This document shows, piece by piece, positions 1 to 8,296 of a stretch of DNA of 20,449 nt. This stretch comes from an uncultured Clostridia bacterium (GTDB lineage Bacteria; Bacillota; Clostridia; Oscillospirales; CAG-272): assembly GCA_945949385.1 (NCBI GenBank), contig CAMFEL010000016.1, positions 1 through 20,449 on the forward strand, in the 5' to 3' direction. The notes under the pieces are model-generated. The model worked only from the letters and a program-made list of their open reading frames with translations, had not been told where the DNA came from and searched no databases. Numbering within the stretch: position 1 is the stretch's first letter; every line of letters starts with the position of its first letter. The translations under genes and the position numbers were made by a program.

Positions 1-1466
1 TCGTTTTCTATCTTTTTCACCAGATCGGTCAGGGTGTAAAACTCGCCCACGCCGTTCACCGTCACAAGGGAGTGCCTTGTGGAATAGCGGTAGAAGCGGA
101 ACACGGTTGTCTCACCCGAAAGGGTAGTATAGCTGAAAGTAAGATCCGCCGCCTCCGTATTCTCGGCAAGAGCCGCAAGCTCCTCCTCGCTCAGGGGGCA
201 GTACTCGTCATACTTGCAGTAATCCTGCGCCGTAAACGCCAGCAGGGTCTTGTAATACCGACGGAAATTGTCCACAGACGCAGAGGGCAGAGCTTCACCG
301 TTTGCTTTTACGGCAAGGGTGGCGTTGCCGCTGTCGTCAATGCCGTGATACAGCTTGAAATCCACCGCAGCGGAGGAGCAGGAAACGCTTATATCCGAAA
401 TATTCGTAACATACTGCTGGAAAAGATAGGGGTCTATCCAGTCTATCAGATCATATTCCAGATACTCAAAATCTTCGGCGTTGCAGACACCTATGACATT
501 GGGATAAATATTATTGTACATATAATATTTACCGTCGGTCAGAGCACTGAAGTAGATCTCAAATTCGTAATCTTTATATTCAAAGGTAATAACATGAGCG
601 GGATCGTCAAGTCCCACCGCAGCAAAATCCTCATCCCCCGCACCCAGCTTGCAGCAGCTTTCGGCGTAAAGTCCCATGTAAGAGTAAATTATATCGTAAT
701 ACAGAGTGGAATCCGGGATATACGCCGTAGGATAATCCATAATATTCTCCGCCATGGCGTTGACGTTTATCTGATCCTTTTTATCCTTAAGACGGATGCG
801 CAGCATAAGTTCGCCGTCCTTGTAGACGGTAAACTTATCGGTCACATAGTAGTCATCCTTTGATATGCCCGCGCACACCACCGGCGTCACATAGCTCTCT
901 ATGGGCACCAGCACCGTGTTCTCAATTTCGGTGCCCAGCACATAAACGCTTCTCCTGCCATCAAACATACAGTAGTAACCGCCGCCGGTCAGCAGCCTGT
1001 CGCCCACATAAACGCGGTACGCCTTTCCCGACTTTGACTGCACCGTCCAGCTTGCCTGCGGTTCTTTGAGCCCATATTCGTCAAGGGCTTCGTCGGACAA
1101 TCCGGAGCCTACCTTGGTTTTTGAAAGAGTATACGAGGTCACATTCAGAAGAGAGGCAAACAGGTTTTTGTCATAGGGTACACTGTCGTAGCCGTCAATG
1201 ACAAAATCCCCGTCGCCGCTTGAAACAAACCTGAATTCGCCGTATTCGTTGTCAACCTTAATAAACTCCACATCCTCACGGCTCATACCCGCAAACATGA
1301 ACACGGTACCCGCGGCGCTCAGATTTTCACCCTCCTCGGTCTCAACGGGCTCCGGTTCGACCTCGCCGCCGTCGGAAACCAAAGGGCGCACTACGAAAAA
1401 GTATAATGCGGCGGCCAGCACAAGAAGGGCGGCCAGTACTATTATCAGTATATTCTGCCGCTTCAT
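1..1466 (-). CDS. DUF4340 domain membrane-anchored protein (C-terminus cut by window edge)
   Basis: The first 488 residues are present; the C-terminus lies outside the window. Residues about 5-27 form one hydrophobic segment (IILIV-type signal anchor followed by VRPLV), then an acidic linker rich in E and P, then a long extracytoplasmic region of alternating beta strands rich in Y, D and G. This layout matches DUF4340 proteins, which accompany GldG-like proteins in ABC operons. The start ATG overlaps the stop of the upstream GldG-like gene by 4 bp (ATGA), so the two are translationally coupled. It probably works outside the membrane with the ABC complex encoded by the three upstream genes. 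The molecular function is unknown; the family assignment rests on layout and neighbours. Confidence 0.85.
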   Translation of the reverse strand, partial: MKRQNILIIVLAALLVLAAALYFFVVRPLVSDGGEVEPEPVETEEGENLSAAGTVFMFAGMSREDVEFIKVDNEYGEFRFVSSGDGDFVIDGYDSVPYDKNLFASLLNVTSYTLSKTKVGSGLSDEALDEYGLKEPQASWTVQSKSGKAYRVYVGDRLLTGGGYYCMFDGRRSVYVLGTEIENTVLVPIESYVTPVVCAGISKDDYYVTDKFTVYKDGELMLRIRLKDKKDQINVNAMAENIMDYPTAYIPDSTLYYDIIYSYMGLYAESCCKLGAGDEDFAAVGLDDPAHVITFEYKDYEFEIYFSALTDGKYYMYNNIYPNVIGVCNAEDFEYLEYDLIDWIDPYLFQQYVTNISDISVSCSSAAVDFKLYHGIDDSGNATLAVKANGEALPSASVDNFRRYYKTLLAFTAQDYCKYDEYCPLSEEELAALAENTEAADLTFSYTTLSGETTVFRFYRYSTRHSLVTVNGVGEFYTLTDLVKKIEN

Positions 1467-2941
1467 GAGTTCTTTCTCCTGACCCATACCGCCACTCCGC
1501 ATACGGCAATAATAACCGGGATGACCGCCGTAAGGGCAACAGTCCAGTTGTTTGCCTGAGCGGTGGTTATATCAAGCGAGGTGTCGTCAAGCACCTTGTA
1601 GGGAATGTCCGCAAGGATCCTTTCCCTGCCCGTAATACGCATGGCGCTGTACAGAATATCGCGGTTTGCGTAGGATTTGGCATTCAGATACTCGCTGTTG
1701 TTGTAGTCCGCACTTCCGCACACAAGCACATATGAGTAGTAATACTCATTGTTCTCGATCCTTGTCTCGCGTGACAGCACCATAAGAGGGTCGCCGGATG
1801 CATCCGCAGTGCCGTCCGTCCCCACAGCCTCGGCACCGTCATGAGCGCTGAGCACGGGAGACACATCGCGCACGCCGTCAAGGGCGTCGTTTCTGTCCCA
1901 CAGGATTTTAAGCGGCATGGCATTGTTGACTATGGTCTTGGGCATGGAGTCAAGGCTTGAAATGTCAAGATACAGGGACGCACCCAGCCCCTCCTCCTCG
2001 TAAGCCGCCACAAGGGCTTTGCCGTCAACGGAAACGGAATTTGCGCTGTCCTTCACATAGGTGTCGGGTGTAAAGCCTATACCCCATTCCGCAAGCAGCT
2101 CGCTGAGATTTACAAGGTTTGCGGCACGCTCGGGAGCGGCAAACACCATAAGACAGCCGTAGCCGTCAAGAAAAGCGTCCAGCTTGTCAATTTCGTTGAC
2201 TCCTGCACCGAATCCCGCAAAATCGTACACCGGGTTGTTTACGATAACGATTCTGGTGTCCTCCGGAATATCCTCTTTTGAAAGATCAACTGTTTTTACA
2301 TTATATCCCGCATCCTTAAAGAGGGAGGTAAGCGCCGAAGCGTCGCTGTCAACACGCTCCCCGTGAGCGGTGGTAAAGCATACCGTAGGCATTTCCGCCG
2401 CAGTCATGGAAAGAACGGCGGAAGCGAATTTATATTCACCCTGGTACGCCCATATTTTGTTATCCTCATTTGTAATAAAGAACGCCTCAATATTGAACAG
2501 GCGGAATTCCGTACCGGAGGTAACAAGCACGGAGGTGGTCTTAATATCCTGCGCCGCCGTGTTGTAGTACGGCTTGTAGAAGCCGGGGTGCTTTACAACA
2601 TCTATGCAGTTTACATGAATAAAATCAAAGGTCTTTTCAAGCTCCAGCGCAGTCTGATAGACATAGAAAAGATAAGGGCTTGCGGAGGCAATCTTGTCCG
2701 CCTCCACGGTAAAGTAAATGTTTACTTCCTCCTCCGTTTCGGCAAGCAGCTCTTTTGTGGCGTCAGAAAGGCTGAAAACCTGCCCCGCAGACATATCCAG
2801 ATACCATCTGAAATGCTGTCCGAGAGCAAATACCGCCACATTTACCACAACTGCCAGAGCAAGCACCAGCGCTATCAGAGCACCGGATTTTGCATTGTAA
2901 ACGCGCTTTTTGTGCAAAGTCTTTCTGTTTTTTCTAAGCAT
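1463..2941 (-). CDS. GldG-like ABC transporter auxiliary protein
   Basis: A 492-residue protein with an N-terminal transmembrane helix (about residues 22-43), a large extracytoplasmic region, and a C-terminal helix (about 463-485) followed by a basic RRKNS tail. This two-anchor layout and the sequence (for example ITTAQANNWTVAL before the last helix) fit the GldG/ABC_transp_aux family. A GTG lies at 2947, but the AAGGAGG-type Shine-Dalgarno at 2949-2953 is only about 1 nt from it; the ATG at 2941 has a 7-nt spacing and is the better start. The Shine-Dalgarno sits just past the permease stop, so the genes are closely linked. In Bacteroidetes GldG works with GldA and GldF in gliding; in Firmicutes homologues the role is unknown and gliding should not be assumed. 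Confidence 0.85.
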   Translation of the reverse strand: MLRKNRKTLHKKRVYNAKSGALIALVLALAVVVNVAVFALGQHFRWYLDMSAGQVFSLSDATKELLAETEEEVNIYFTVEADKIASASPYLFYVYQTALELEKTFDFIHVNCIDVVKHPGFYKPYYNTAAQDIKTTSVLVTSGTEFRLFNIEAFFITNEDNKIWAYQGEYKFASAVLSMTAAEMPTVCFTTAHGERVDSDASALTSLFKDAGYNVKTVDLSKEDIPEDTRIVIVNNPVYDFAGFGAGVNEIDKLDAFLDGYGCLMVFAAPERAANLVNLSELLAEWGIGFTPDTYVKDSANSVSVDGKALVAAYEEEGLGASLYLDISSLDSMPKTIVNNAMPLKILWDRNDALDGVRDVSPVLSAHDGAEAVGTDGTADASGDPLMVLSRETRIENNEYYYSYVLVCGSADYNNSEYLNAKSYANRDILYSAMRITGRERILADIPYKVLDDTSLDITTAQANNWTVALTAVIPVIIAVCGVAVWVRRKNS

Positions 2942-2953
2942 ATGCACACCTCC

Positions 2954-3658
2954 TTACGCGTACCGGCGCTTTTCGTAAACGCGCACGGTAAGGAAAATAA
3001 ATACGGCGCAAACACTTATATAGTACACCGCCGCCGGTATGTCGAAAATACCGTAGGTAAAGTTGGCAAATCTGGAATAAATCGATACCCAGCTAAGCAC
3101 TGCTCTTACGGGATAAAAGTCGATCACGCTGTTGAGCACGGAGGTCATAACAAGTCCGCACAGCACCGCTATGGTGCTTACTGCCGCCGCAAGCTGATTT
3201 TCCGTAAGGGAGGACATAAACAGCCCCACGGCGATAAAGCAGCTTCCAATAAGAATAATTCCCACCGTGCAGCCGATTATCTTTGCCCAGTTTGGGTCGC
3301 TGTACATTGACAGCACCGCGAAAAAGGGCACCGTAAGCACAAGAGTCCCCATAAACAGAGTAAACGCCGCCAGAAACTTTGCCATAACCATTCCCGTAAG
3401 GCTTACGGGAGAGGTAAGCAAAAGCTGCTCCGTGCGCGCCCGCTTTTCCTCCGAAAAGGATTTCATGGTAAGAAGGGCGATTATAACAATATAAACATAC
3501 ATCAGAAACTGAAAATACGCCGATGAATCGGAGGTCTGCATTTGCAGGGTGCAGATACAGAACAGAATGCCCGCCACGGCTGAAAACACAGCCGTCAGCA
3601 CATAGGCGATGGGCGTCGTAAAATATGCGCGCATCTCGCGCTTGTATATGGCAATCAT
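2954..3658 (-). CDS. ABC-2 type permease, GldF-like
   Basis: A 234-residue integral membrane protein. It starts MIAIYKREMRAYFTTPIAYV, a typical ABC-2 permease opening in which an amphipathic N-terminal helix precedes the first membrane segment. About six hydrophobic segments can be seen (near residues 16-38, 50-64, 93-115, 125-150, 155-175 and 205-225). A cytoplasmic loop after the second segment carries SFSEEKRARTEQLLLTSPVS, the region that usually contacts the ATPase and is conserved in GldF-like permeases. Its start overlaps the ATPase stop by 4 bp. The next gene begins 12 bp downstream. It is the membrane channel partner of the ATPase; the substrate is unknown. Confidence 0.88.
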   Translation of the reverse strand: MIAIYKREMRAYFTTPIAYVLTAVFSAVAGILFCICTLQMQTSDSSAYFQFLMYVYIVIIALLTMKSFSEEKRARTEQLLLTSPVSLTGMVMAKFLAAFTLFMGTLVLTVPFFAVLSMYSDPNWAKIIGCTVGIILIGSCFIAVGLFMSSLTENQLAAAVSTIAVLCGLVMTSVLNSVIDFYPVRAVLSWVSIYSRFANFTYGIFDIPAAVYYISVCAVFIFLTVRVYEKRRYA

Positions 3659-4623
3659 TTTTTCGCTCCGCCCCCTTTCTTTTTATCTTTTTCGGAAGTC
3701 TCCGTAAGCTTTATAAACACATCCTCAAGGCTTAGACCCTCTTCCTCCATGCCCACGATGGCATAGCCTTTCTCCGCCATGGCAAAGAAAACATTCTTGC
3801 GGGTGTCGTAGCCGTTTTCACATTCAATACGGTAGGCAAAGCTGTCGCGCTCCCGTTCTCCGGTGATCTCCGCCCTCAGTACGCCCGGCACTGCTCTCAG
3901 CGCCTCGGCAACTTCCTTCTGCGGACCGCATATTTTTAAGCCGTAGCGCGTATTTTCATTCAGAGTGCGGGAAATGCTGTCCGTCCTTTCGTCGGCAAGC
4001 ACGCGCCCCTCGTTTATTATCACGATCCTGTCGCATACGGCGCGAGCCTCCGACAGGATGTGGGTGGAAAGAATGACCGTGTGTGTTCTCCCCAGAGTTC
4101 TGATAAGATTGCGCACCTCGATTATCTGCTTGGGGTCAAGCCCCACGGTAGGCTCATCAAAAATCAGCACCTTGGGATTTCCCACAAGGGCCTGTGCTAT
4201 GCCCACTCTCTGACGGTAGCCCTTGGAAAGATTTTTAATAAGCCTGCCTCTTACCTCCGACAGACGGCACACGCGGCATATTTCCTCAAGGTGAGCCGCC
4301 CGGCTCAGAGTACAGCCCTTGAGTTCATACACGAAATTCAGATATTCGTCCACCTTCATATCCGCGTACAGCGGAGGCTGCTCGGGGAGAAAGCCGATAA
4401 GCTTTTTGGCCCGACCCGGCTCCTCCGCCATATCAACGCCGTCTATTTTTACAGACCCCGCGTTTGAGGAAAGATAGCCGGTCATTATATTCATAGTGGT
4501 TGATTTACCGGCTCCGTTGGGCCCGAGAAATCCCAGTATTTCACGCTCCCCCACGGAAAATGAAACACCGTCCAACGCCGTAAAAGAGCCGAAAGTCTTT
4601 ACAAGTCCGGATACTTCTATCAT
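3655..4623 (-). CDS. ABC transporter ATP-binding protein, GldA-like
   Basis: A 322-residue ATPase with a complete nucleotide-binding domain: Walker A GPNGAGKST (residues 34-42), Q-loop FLPEQ (78-82), signature LSKGYRQ (132-138), Walker B VLIFDEP (152-158) and the switch histidine in LSTHIL. The roughly 90 residues after the core form the C-terminal domain seen in drug/lipid-type ABC-2 ATPases, ending in a lysine-rich tail (KDKKKGGGAKK). The start is supported by AGGAG at 4631-4635 with 7-nt spacing. It is the first gene of the four-gene minus-strand operon and would power the GldF-like permease. Product identity is firm at superfamily level; the transported substrate cannot be inferred. Confidence 0.92.
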   Translation of the reverse strand: MIEVSGLVKTFGSFTALDGVSFSVGEREILGFLGPNGAGKSTTMNIMTGYLSSNAGSVKIDGVDMAEEPGRAKKLIGFLPEQPPLYADMKVDEYLNFVYELKGCTLSRAAHLEEICRVCRLSEVRGRLIKNLSKGYRQRVGIAQALVGNPKVLIFDEPTVGLDPKQIIEVRNLIRTLGRTHTVILSTHILSEARAVCDRIVIINEGRVLADERTDSISRTLNENTRYGLKICGPQKEVAEALRAVPGVLRAEITGERERDSFAYRIECENGYDTRKNVFFAMAEKGYAIVGMEEEGLSLEDVFIKLTETSEKDKKKGGGAKK

Positions 4624-4687
4624 GCCGAATCTCCTGAAATGGATTTTAGTTTACCGATTATATATTTTATCACATTATATATAGCTT

Positions 4688-4716
4688 TGTATAGATAAAT
4701 ATTGAATTTTTTTCAA
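4688..4716 (-). promoter_or_regulatory. Candidate promoter of the GldA/F/G-like operon
   Basis: On the minus strand TTGAAA (4711-4716) and TATACA (4688-4693) are separated by 17 nt. The -35 box matches 5 of 6 and the -10 box 4 of 6 consensus positions. The surrounding leader is very AT-rich and offers further TATAAT-like strings nearer the gene, so the exact start is uncertain. Confidence 0.4.
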
Positions 4717-4830
4717 AGTCCGCTTGTTTCGGCGGCAAAAAAGCGCCGTCTGCGCCCATACAAATACGTGAAAAAAGTATCATTTGTCGCTTTTTTCGGC
4801 ATAAGTATCCGTTTTTGTTGGCGTTTACCA

Positions 4831-4859
4831 TTGATTTGGAGAAAAAAATAGTATATAAT
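4831..4859 (+). promoter_or_regulatory. Candidate sigma-A promoter of the lipid operon
   Basis: TTGATT (4831-4836) and a perfect TATAAT (4854-4859) are spaced by 17 nt, placing transcription start near 4866, about 27 nt before the preferred GTG start of the acyltransferase gene. The promoter excludes the longer upstream reading frame as the real gene start. Confidence 0.65.
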
Positions 4860-4892
4860 AACAGTGATGTTCTTTTGAAACGGGGTGTGAAA

Positions 4893-5558
4893 GTGTCCTT
4901 TGCAAAGCTTGCCGTCGGCATAATTTCCCGCTATATGCGGGCGGTTTACAGACCGCGTTTTACATATGCCGATAAAGAAACACAAAGCGAAAGGTTTACC
5001 TCTCCCACCGTTATAATTGCAAATCACACCGACCACAAGGACGCGCTTTTTCTGCTGTCCGCACTGAAGGGAGACATTGCGACGCTGACGGCGCGTGACT
5101 GGTGCGAAAAGCCGGTAATCGGAAAGATACTCATCGGCGGCGGCTGTATCCCCTGTGACCGCGGAGGGCTTGACACTCAGTGGCTGCGGGAGGCAAGAGA
5201 CGCTGTGTCCCGCGGACGCTCCGTACTGATTTTCCCCGAGGGCAGAACGCGAACGGACGGGGAGCTAAACGAGTTCAAATCCGGTTTTGCCATGCTGTCC
5301 GCAATGACGGGCGCCCCCGTGGTGTGCGTGGGTCTTTCGGGAAAGTACCGTGCATTTCACCGTACATATGCCGCCGTGGGACTGCCGCAGGAAACGGACA
5401 GACGGCGCTGTATGGACTCCGCATATCTTAAAGATGTAAGCAGCGGCTTTCGACAGGAGGCGTATGCGCTGAAAGCGGCGGCGACGGAAAAAAGATCGCC
5501 GGAAATCCGAGGGCGCACCGCAGGCACCGAGGCTGAAGCCGTACGGGAACAGAAATAA
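4893..5558 (+). CDS. 1-acyl-sn-glycerol-3-phosphate acyltransferase family protein (PlsC-like)
   Basis: A 221-residue acyltransferase of the PlsC/LPLAT family. The catalytic H-X4-D motif is NHTDHKD (His45, Asp50), and the substrate-binding motif FPEGRTR is at residues 114-120, about 70 residues later as expected. It would transfer an acyl chain from acyl-ACP or acyl-CoA to a lysophospholipid or glycerol phosphate at the inner membrane face. The GTG at 4893 was chosen because CGGGG at 4881-4885 lies 7 nt upstream; the GTG at 4887 is too close, and anything further upstream falls into the promoter. There is no clear long hydrophobic anchor. It is the first gene of an operon with an acyl-activating enzyme, an ACP and a patatin lipase. 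The C-terminal 25 residues are charged and of low complexity. Acyl acceptor unknown. Confidence 0.88.
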   Translation: MSFAKLAVGIISRYMRAVYRPRFTYADKETQSERFTSPTVIIANHTDHKDALFLLSALKGDIATLTARDWCEKPVIGKILIGGGCIPCDRGGLDTQWLREARDAVSRGRSVLIFPEGRTRTDGELNEFKSGFAMLSAMTGAPVVCVGLSGKYRAFHRTYAAVGLPQETDRRRCMDSAYLKDVSSGFRQEAYALKAAATEKRSPEIRGRTAGTEAEAVREQK

Positions 5559-5589
5559 ATATTACATATGATTAAGAAAGGAAAGGGAC

Positions 5590-7113
5590 ATGAAATCATA
5601 TTTTGAAAGCGAACGCTACGAAAACAGCAGAAAGTATTTTGAAGACATTTTCAACGACGAACTGAAGGCTGAATTTGCATATCTGCCCACCGTCACCGCA
5701 CTTCTGGAAAAGAGCTGCGCTCATTTTTCCGCTCATACGGCGCTGACGGATACGAAATCCTCCGTTACCTACAAAGAGCTGTATGAGCAGGTGGCTCACC
5801 GCCGCGCTTTACTTGACGAAGCCGGTATCCCCGCAGGCGGTCATGTGGGCGTTATGTGCCGCAACAACTTTGATGCCGCCGAATGGTTTCTTGCCGTTAC
5901 CACCTCCGGCAGAGTTCTTATGATGATGCCCGTTTCCCTGAACGCACAGGCAATTACGGGGATTTCCGCAAAATTCGACTACGACGCCGTAATAGCGGAC
6001 GACGAGTTTCTGCCTTTGACAGAGGGGCTTAAAATACCCGTAATTGACGCCGCAAAAACAAGCGAGGCTGTCGCTGACGCCGCAGATATTAACGCCGATA
6101 CAACAGCGGCGATCTTCTTTACCGGCGGCACCACAGGAGCGCCCAAAGGTGCGGTGCTTACCCACGGCGCACTTATGCGCGGAAGCCGCAACGGCTGTCT
6201 GTATAAAGGCAACACCCTGCACAAAAAATCAATTATGATGCTTCCTCTTTCACATATTTTCGGCTCCGTTATGGGCTTTCTTTCCGGGCTGTACGCAGGA
6301 GACACCCTCTGCACCTGCCCCGATGTGAAAAGCGGCATAGGACTTATTCCCGTTTTCCGTCCCACTACTCTTGTGCTGGTGCCCGGAATCGTTGAAATAA
6401 TTCTCGGTATCGCCTCCATGAAGGGCGCAGCTTTCCTGGGAGACCTGCATATGGTACTGTGCGGCGCCGCACCCGTTCCTCCCCGTCTTATGTCAGAGTT
6501 CAAAAAGTACGGCATTGAGATGCTGGCAGGCTACGGTCTGACCGAAGGTGCAAACCTTACGGCGGGCAATTACGATACCGATGTAAAGCCTCACTCCATG
6601 GGTCACATATATCCCGGTCAGGACTACAGAGTGGTGGACGGCGAGCTGCTTATAAAGGGCGACAATGTAATGCAGGGTTATTACAAGGATCCCGAAAAGA
6701 CCGCCGAAGTGCTTGACAGCGACGGCTGGCTCCACACGGGCGACCTGGTTTCCTTTGACGACGAGGGCTATATCACCATAACCGGCAGAAAGAAAAACAT
6801 CATCCTGCTTCCCAACGGCGAGAATGTGTCCCCTGAGGAAATCGAGGATCTGTTCTATCAGAGCCCCATGGTGCGCGACTGTCTGGTAAAAGAGGATCTG
6901 AAAAACGGCCACGCGGTACTCGCCATCGAAATACTTCCCGTGGCGCAGGCCTTTGCGGGCAAAACGGAGCAGGAGACCGAGGCCGCTCTGACTGCACTTA
7001 TGCAGGAAATAAACGCCCGGCTTCCTTCCTATAAGAGAGTGGCAAAGCTTACGGTACGTACCGAGGACTTCAAGCGCACGGGAGCCATGAAGGTTTCCCG
7101 CCTGCAGCAGTAA
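5590..7113 (+). CDS. AMP-dependent acyl-CoA/acyl-ACP synthetase
   Basis: A 507-residue class I adenylate-forming enzyme. Core motifs are FFTGGTTGAPKG (residues 176-187, phosphate-binding loop), GYGLTEG (314-320), WLHTGDL (380-386), the hinge GRKKNIILLPNGENVSP (399-415) and the C-terminal catalytic lysine in KRTGAMKVSR (Lys501). It activates a carboxylic acid to acyl-AMP and passes it to a thiol. Because the next gene is a free-standing acyl carrier protein, acyl-ACP synthetase activity is more likely than acyl-CoA synthetase, but this is inference. GAAAGG at 5580-5585 precedes the ATG. It follows plsC-like by 31 bp and precedes the ACP by 34 bp. In E. coli Aas the same acyltransferase and synthetase activities are fused in one protein. 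Chain-length preference cannot be read from the sequence. Confidence 0.9.
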   Translation: MKSYFESERYENSRKYFEDIFNDELKAEFAYLPTVTALLEKSCAHFSAHTALTDTKSSVTYKELYEQVAHRRALLDEAGIPAGGHVGVMCRNNFDAAEWFLAVTTSGRVLMMMPVSLNAQAITGISAKFDYDAVIADDEFLPLTEGLKIPVIDAAKTSEAVADAADINADTTAAIFFTGGTTGAPKGAVLTHGALMRGSRNGCLYKGNTLHKKSIMMLPLSHIFGSVMGFLSGLYAGDTLCTCPDVKSGIGLIPVFRPTTLVLVPGIVEIILGIASMKGAAFLGDLHMVLCGAAPVPPRLMSEFKKYGIEMLAGYGLTEGANLTAGNYDTDVKPHSMGHIYPGQDYRVVDGELLIKGDNVMQGYYKDPEKTAEVLDSDGWLHTGDLVSFDDEGYITITGRKKNIILLPNGENVSPEEIEDLFYQSPMVRDCLVKEDLKNGHAVLAIEILPVAQAFAGKTEQETEAALTALMQEINARLPSYKRVAKLTVRTEDFKRTGAMKVSRLQQ

Positions 7114-7147
7114 GTCAGGTTATTAAATCGCGAAAGGAAATAAACAT

Positions 7148-7390
7148 ATGGAAAATACACTTGAAAAGCTGAAAGCTCTTCTGAAAAACTCTATGCCCGA
7201 CACCGACACTGAGCAGATAACGAGAGACTCTGACCTGCTGTCGGATCTGGGGCTGGACTCACTTAATCTTATGCTTCTTGCCATAGTGGCCGAGGACGAG
7301 TTCAATATACGCTTCGAGACCGGTTTCCACCCGGAGACCGTCGGGGATCTCTGCGATTACATAGACAAGGCTGAGGCAAAAACCGTATGA
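7148..7390 (+). CDS. Acyl carrier protein (operon-dedicated)
   Basis: An 80-residue acidic protein with the acyl carrier fold. The phosphopantetheine attachment motif is DLGLDSLNLM, with Ser38 as the modified residue, followed by the acidic helix II/III region (VAEDEFNIRFE). The length is normal for a type II ACP. It is preceded by GAAAGGAAAT at 7134-7143. It sits between an AMP ligase and a patatin lipase rather than near fab genes, so it is probably a specialised carrier for the fatty acid activated by the upstream synthetase rather than the housekeeping AcpP. It overlaps the next gene by 4 bp (ATGA), implying coupled translation. Confidence 0.93.
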   Translation: MENTLEKLKALLKNSMPDTDTEQITRDSDLLSDLGLDSLNLMLLAIVAEDEFNIRFETGFHPETVGDLCDYIDKAEAKTV

Positions 7391-8241
7391 AGTGCGGTCT
7401 GGTTCTTGAAGGAGGCGCTCGCCGCGGGCTGTTCACCGCCGGCTTTCTCGACCGTCTGTACGATTTCGGCGTAGAATTTCCCTACATTGCCGGCGTTTCC
7501 GCCGGAGCGCAGGCAGCTATGAACTTCGTGTCGCGGCAGCCGGGGCGCTCAAAGTTTATGATGATCCCCCATAACGATGCAAAGACCCCCGTGCTTCCCC
7601 TGCACGATGTGCTGGCAAGGGAGCTGAACAAAATAGCTTTCGATTACTCCTACAATCAGTTTCCCTTTGATTTTACCACTTATTTCACCTCGGATACCGA
7701 ATGTGAAATAGTCGCCACCGACTGTCTCACAGGAGGGGCGGAATATTTTTCCGAGCGAAAAGATGAGAAGCGGCTGCTGAAGGCTCTTGTCGCCTCCTGC
7801 TCCCTGCCCGCCCTGTTTCCCAAAGCGGAGGTCGACGGACGGGAATTCGTGGACGGCAGCATTGCTGACTCCGTACCCTTTCAGCGTGCCTTTGAAAAAG
7901 GCTGCGACAGGGTACTGGTCGTTCTGACAAAGCCGGAAGACGAGCCCGCCACGGATTACAGAAAAATGAGGCTCGTTCTCTCCAAGATCTTTGAAGAAGA
8001 ATACCCACGGCTTTTCGACGCCATGATGACCCGCTTCGACAGATACGCCGAGCAGGCACAGCTTATGGGAAGACTTGCGGATGAAGGCAAAATAATGGTA
8101 GTACGCCCAAAGCGCTCCTATGTCAAAGCCTTTGACACAAATTTTGAAAAATTGGAAACGGCGTATGACGAGGGCAAAGCCGCCGCCGACACCCTGCAAA
8201 GCGAAATCCTTGAGTTTACGGGATACGCTCTCCGCACCTGA
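7387..8241 (+). CDS. Patatin-like phospholipase/acyl hydrolase
   Basis: A 284-residue protein with all patatin landmarks: oxyanion loop GGARRG (residues 9-14), nucleophile elbow GVSAG (36-40, Ser38), and the dyad aspartate in FVDGS (Asp156). The length and the short opening MKCGLVLEGG are those of small bacterial patatins of the RssA/YjjU type. There is no signal peptide, so it acts in the cytoplasm or on the inner membrane face, where it would hydrolyse acyl ester bonds of phospholipids or lysolipids. It has no clear Shine-Dalgarno and is translationally coupled to the ACP gene by ATGA. It is the last gene of the lipid operon and is followed by a strong terminator. Its product, free fatty acid, would be the substrate of the synthetase two genes upstream. 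Confidence 0.9.
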   Translation: MKCGLVLEGGARRGLFTAGFLDRLYDFGVEFPYIAGVSAGAQAAMNFVSRQPGRSKFMMIPHNDAKTPVLPLHDVLARELNKIAFDYSYNQFPFDFTTYFTSDTECEIVATDCLTGGAEYFSERKDEKRLLKALVASCSLPALFPKAEVDGREFVDGSIADSVPFQRAFEKGCDRVLVVLTKPEDEPATDYRKMRLVLSKIFEEEYPRLFDAMMTRFDRYAEQAQLMGRLADEGKIMVVRPKRSYVKAFDTNFEKLETAYDEGKAAADTLQSEILEFTGYALRT

Positions 8242-8254
8242 CGCTTAATACGAT

Positions 8255-8291
8255 AAAACGGGAATTTGCCGCACGGCAAATTCCCGTTTTT
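8255..8291. terminator. Bidirectional intrinsic terminator
   Basis: ACGGGAATTTGCCG pairs perfectly with CGGCAAATTCCCGT across a 2-nt loop, flanked by AAAA on the left and TTTTT on the right. It lies between the convergent patatin and rarA genes and can end transcription in both directions. Confidence 0.9.
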
Positions 8292-8296
8292 CTGTA

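Noticed and set aside
72..863. Long plus-strand open frame
   Set aside because: It is antisense to the DUF4340 gene, has no Shine-Dalgarno and an implausible composition; the minus-strand frame has a clear membrane anchor and operon linkage.
2363..3310. 315-codon plus-strand open frame
   Set aside because: It spans the junction of the GldG-like and permease genes on the other strand and encodes a basic protein with no recognisable pattern.
1463..4623. Gliding motility system
   Set aside because: Only the ABC part has homologues here; none of the motor or adhesin genes (GldJ-N, Spr) is present, and Firmicute homologues are not linked to gliding.
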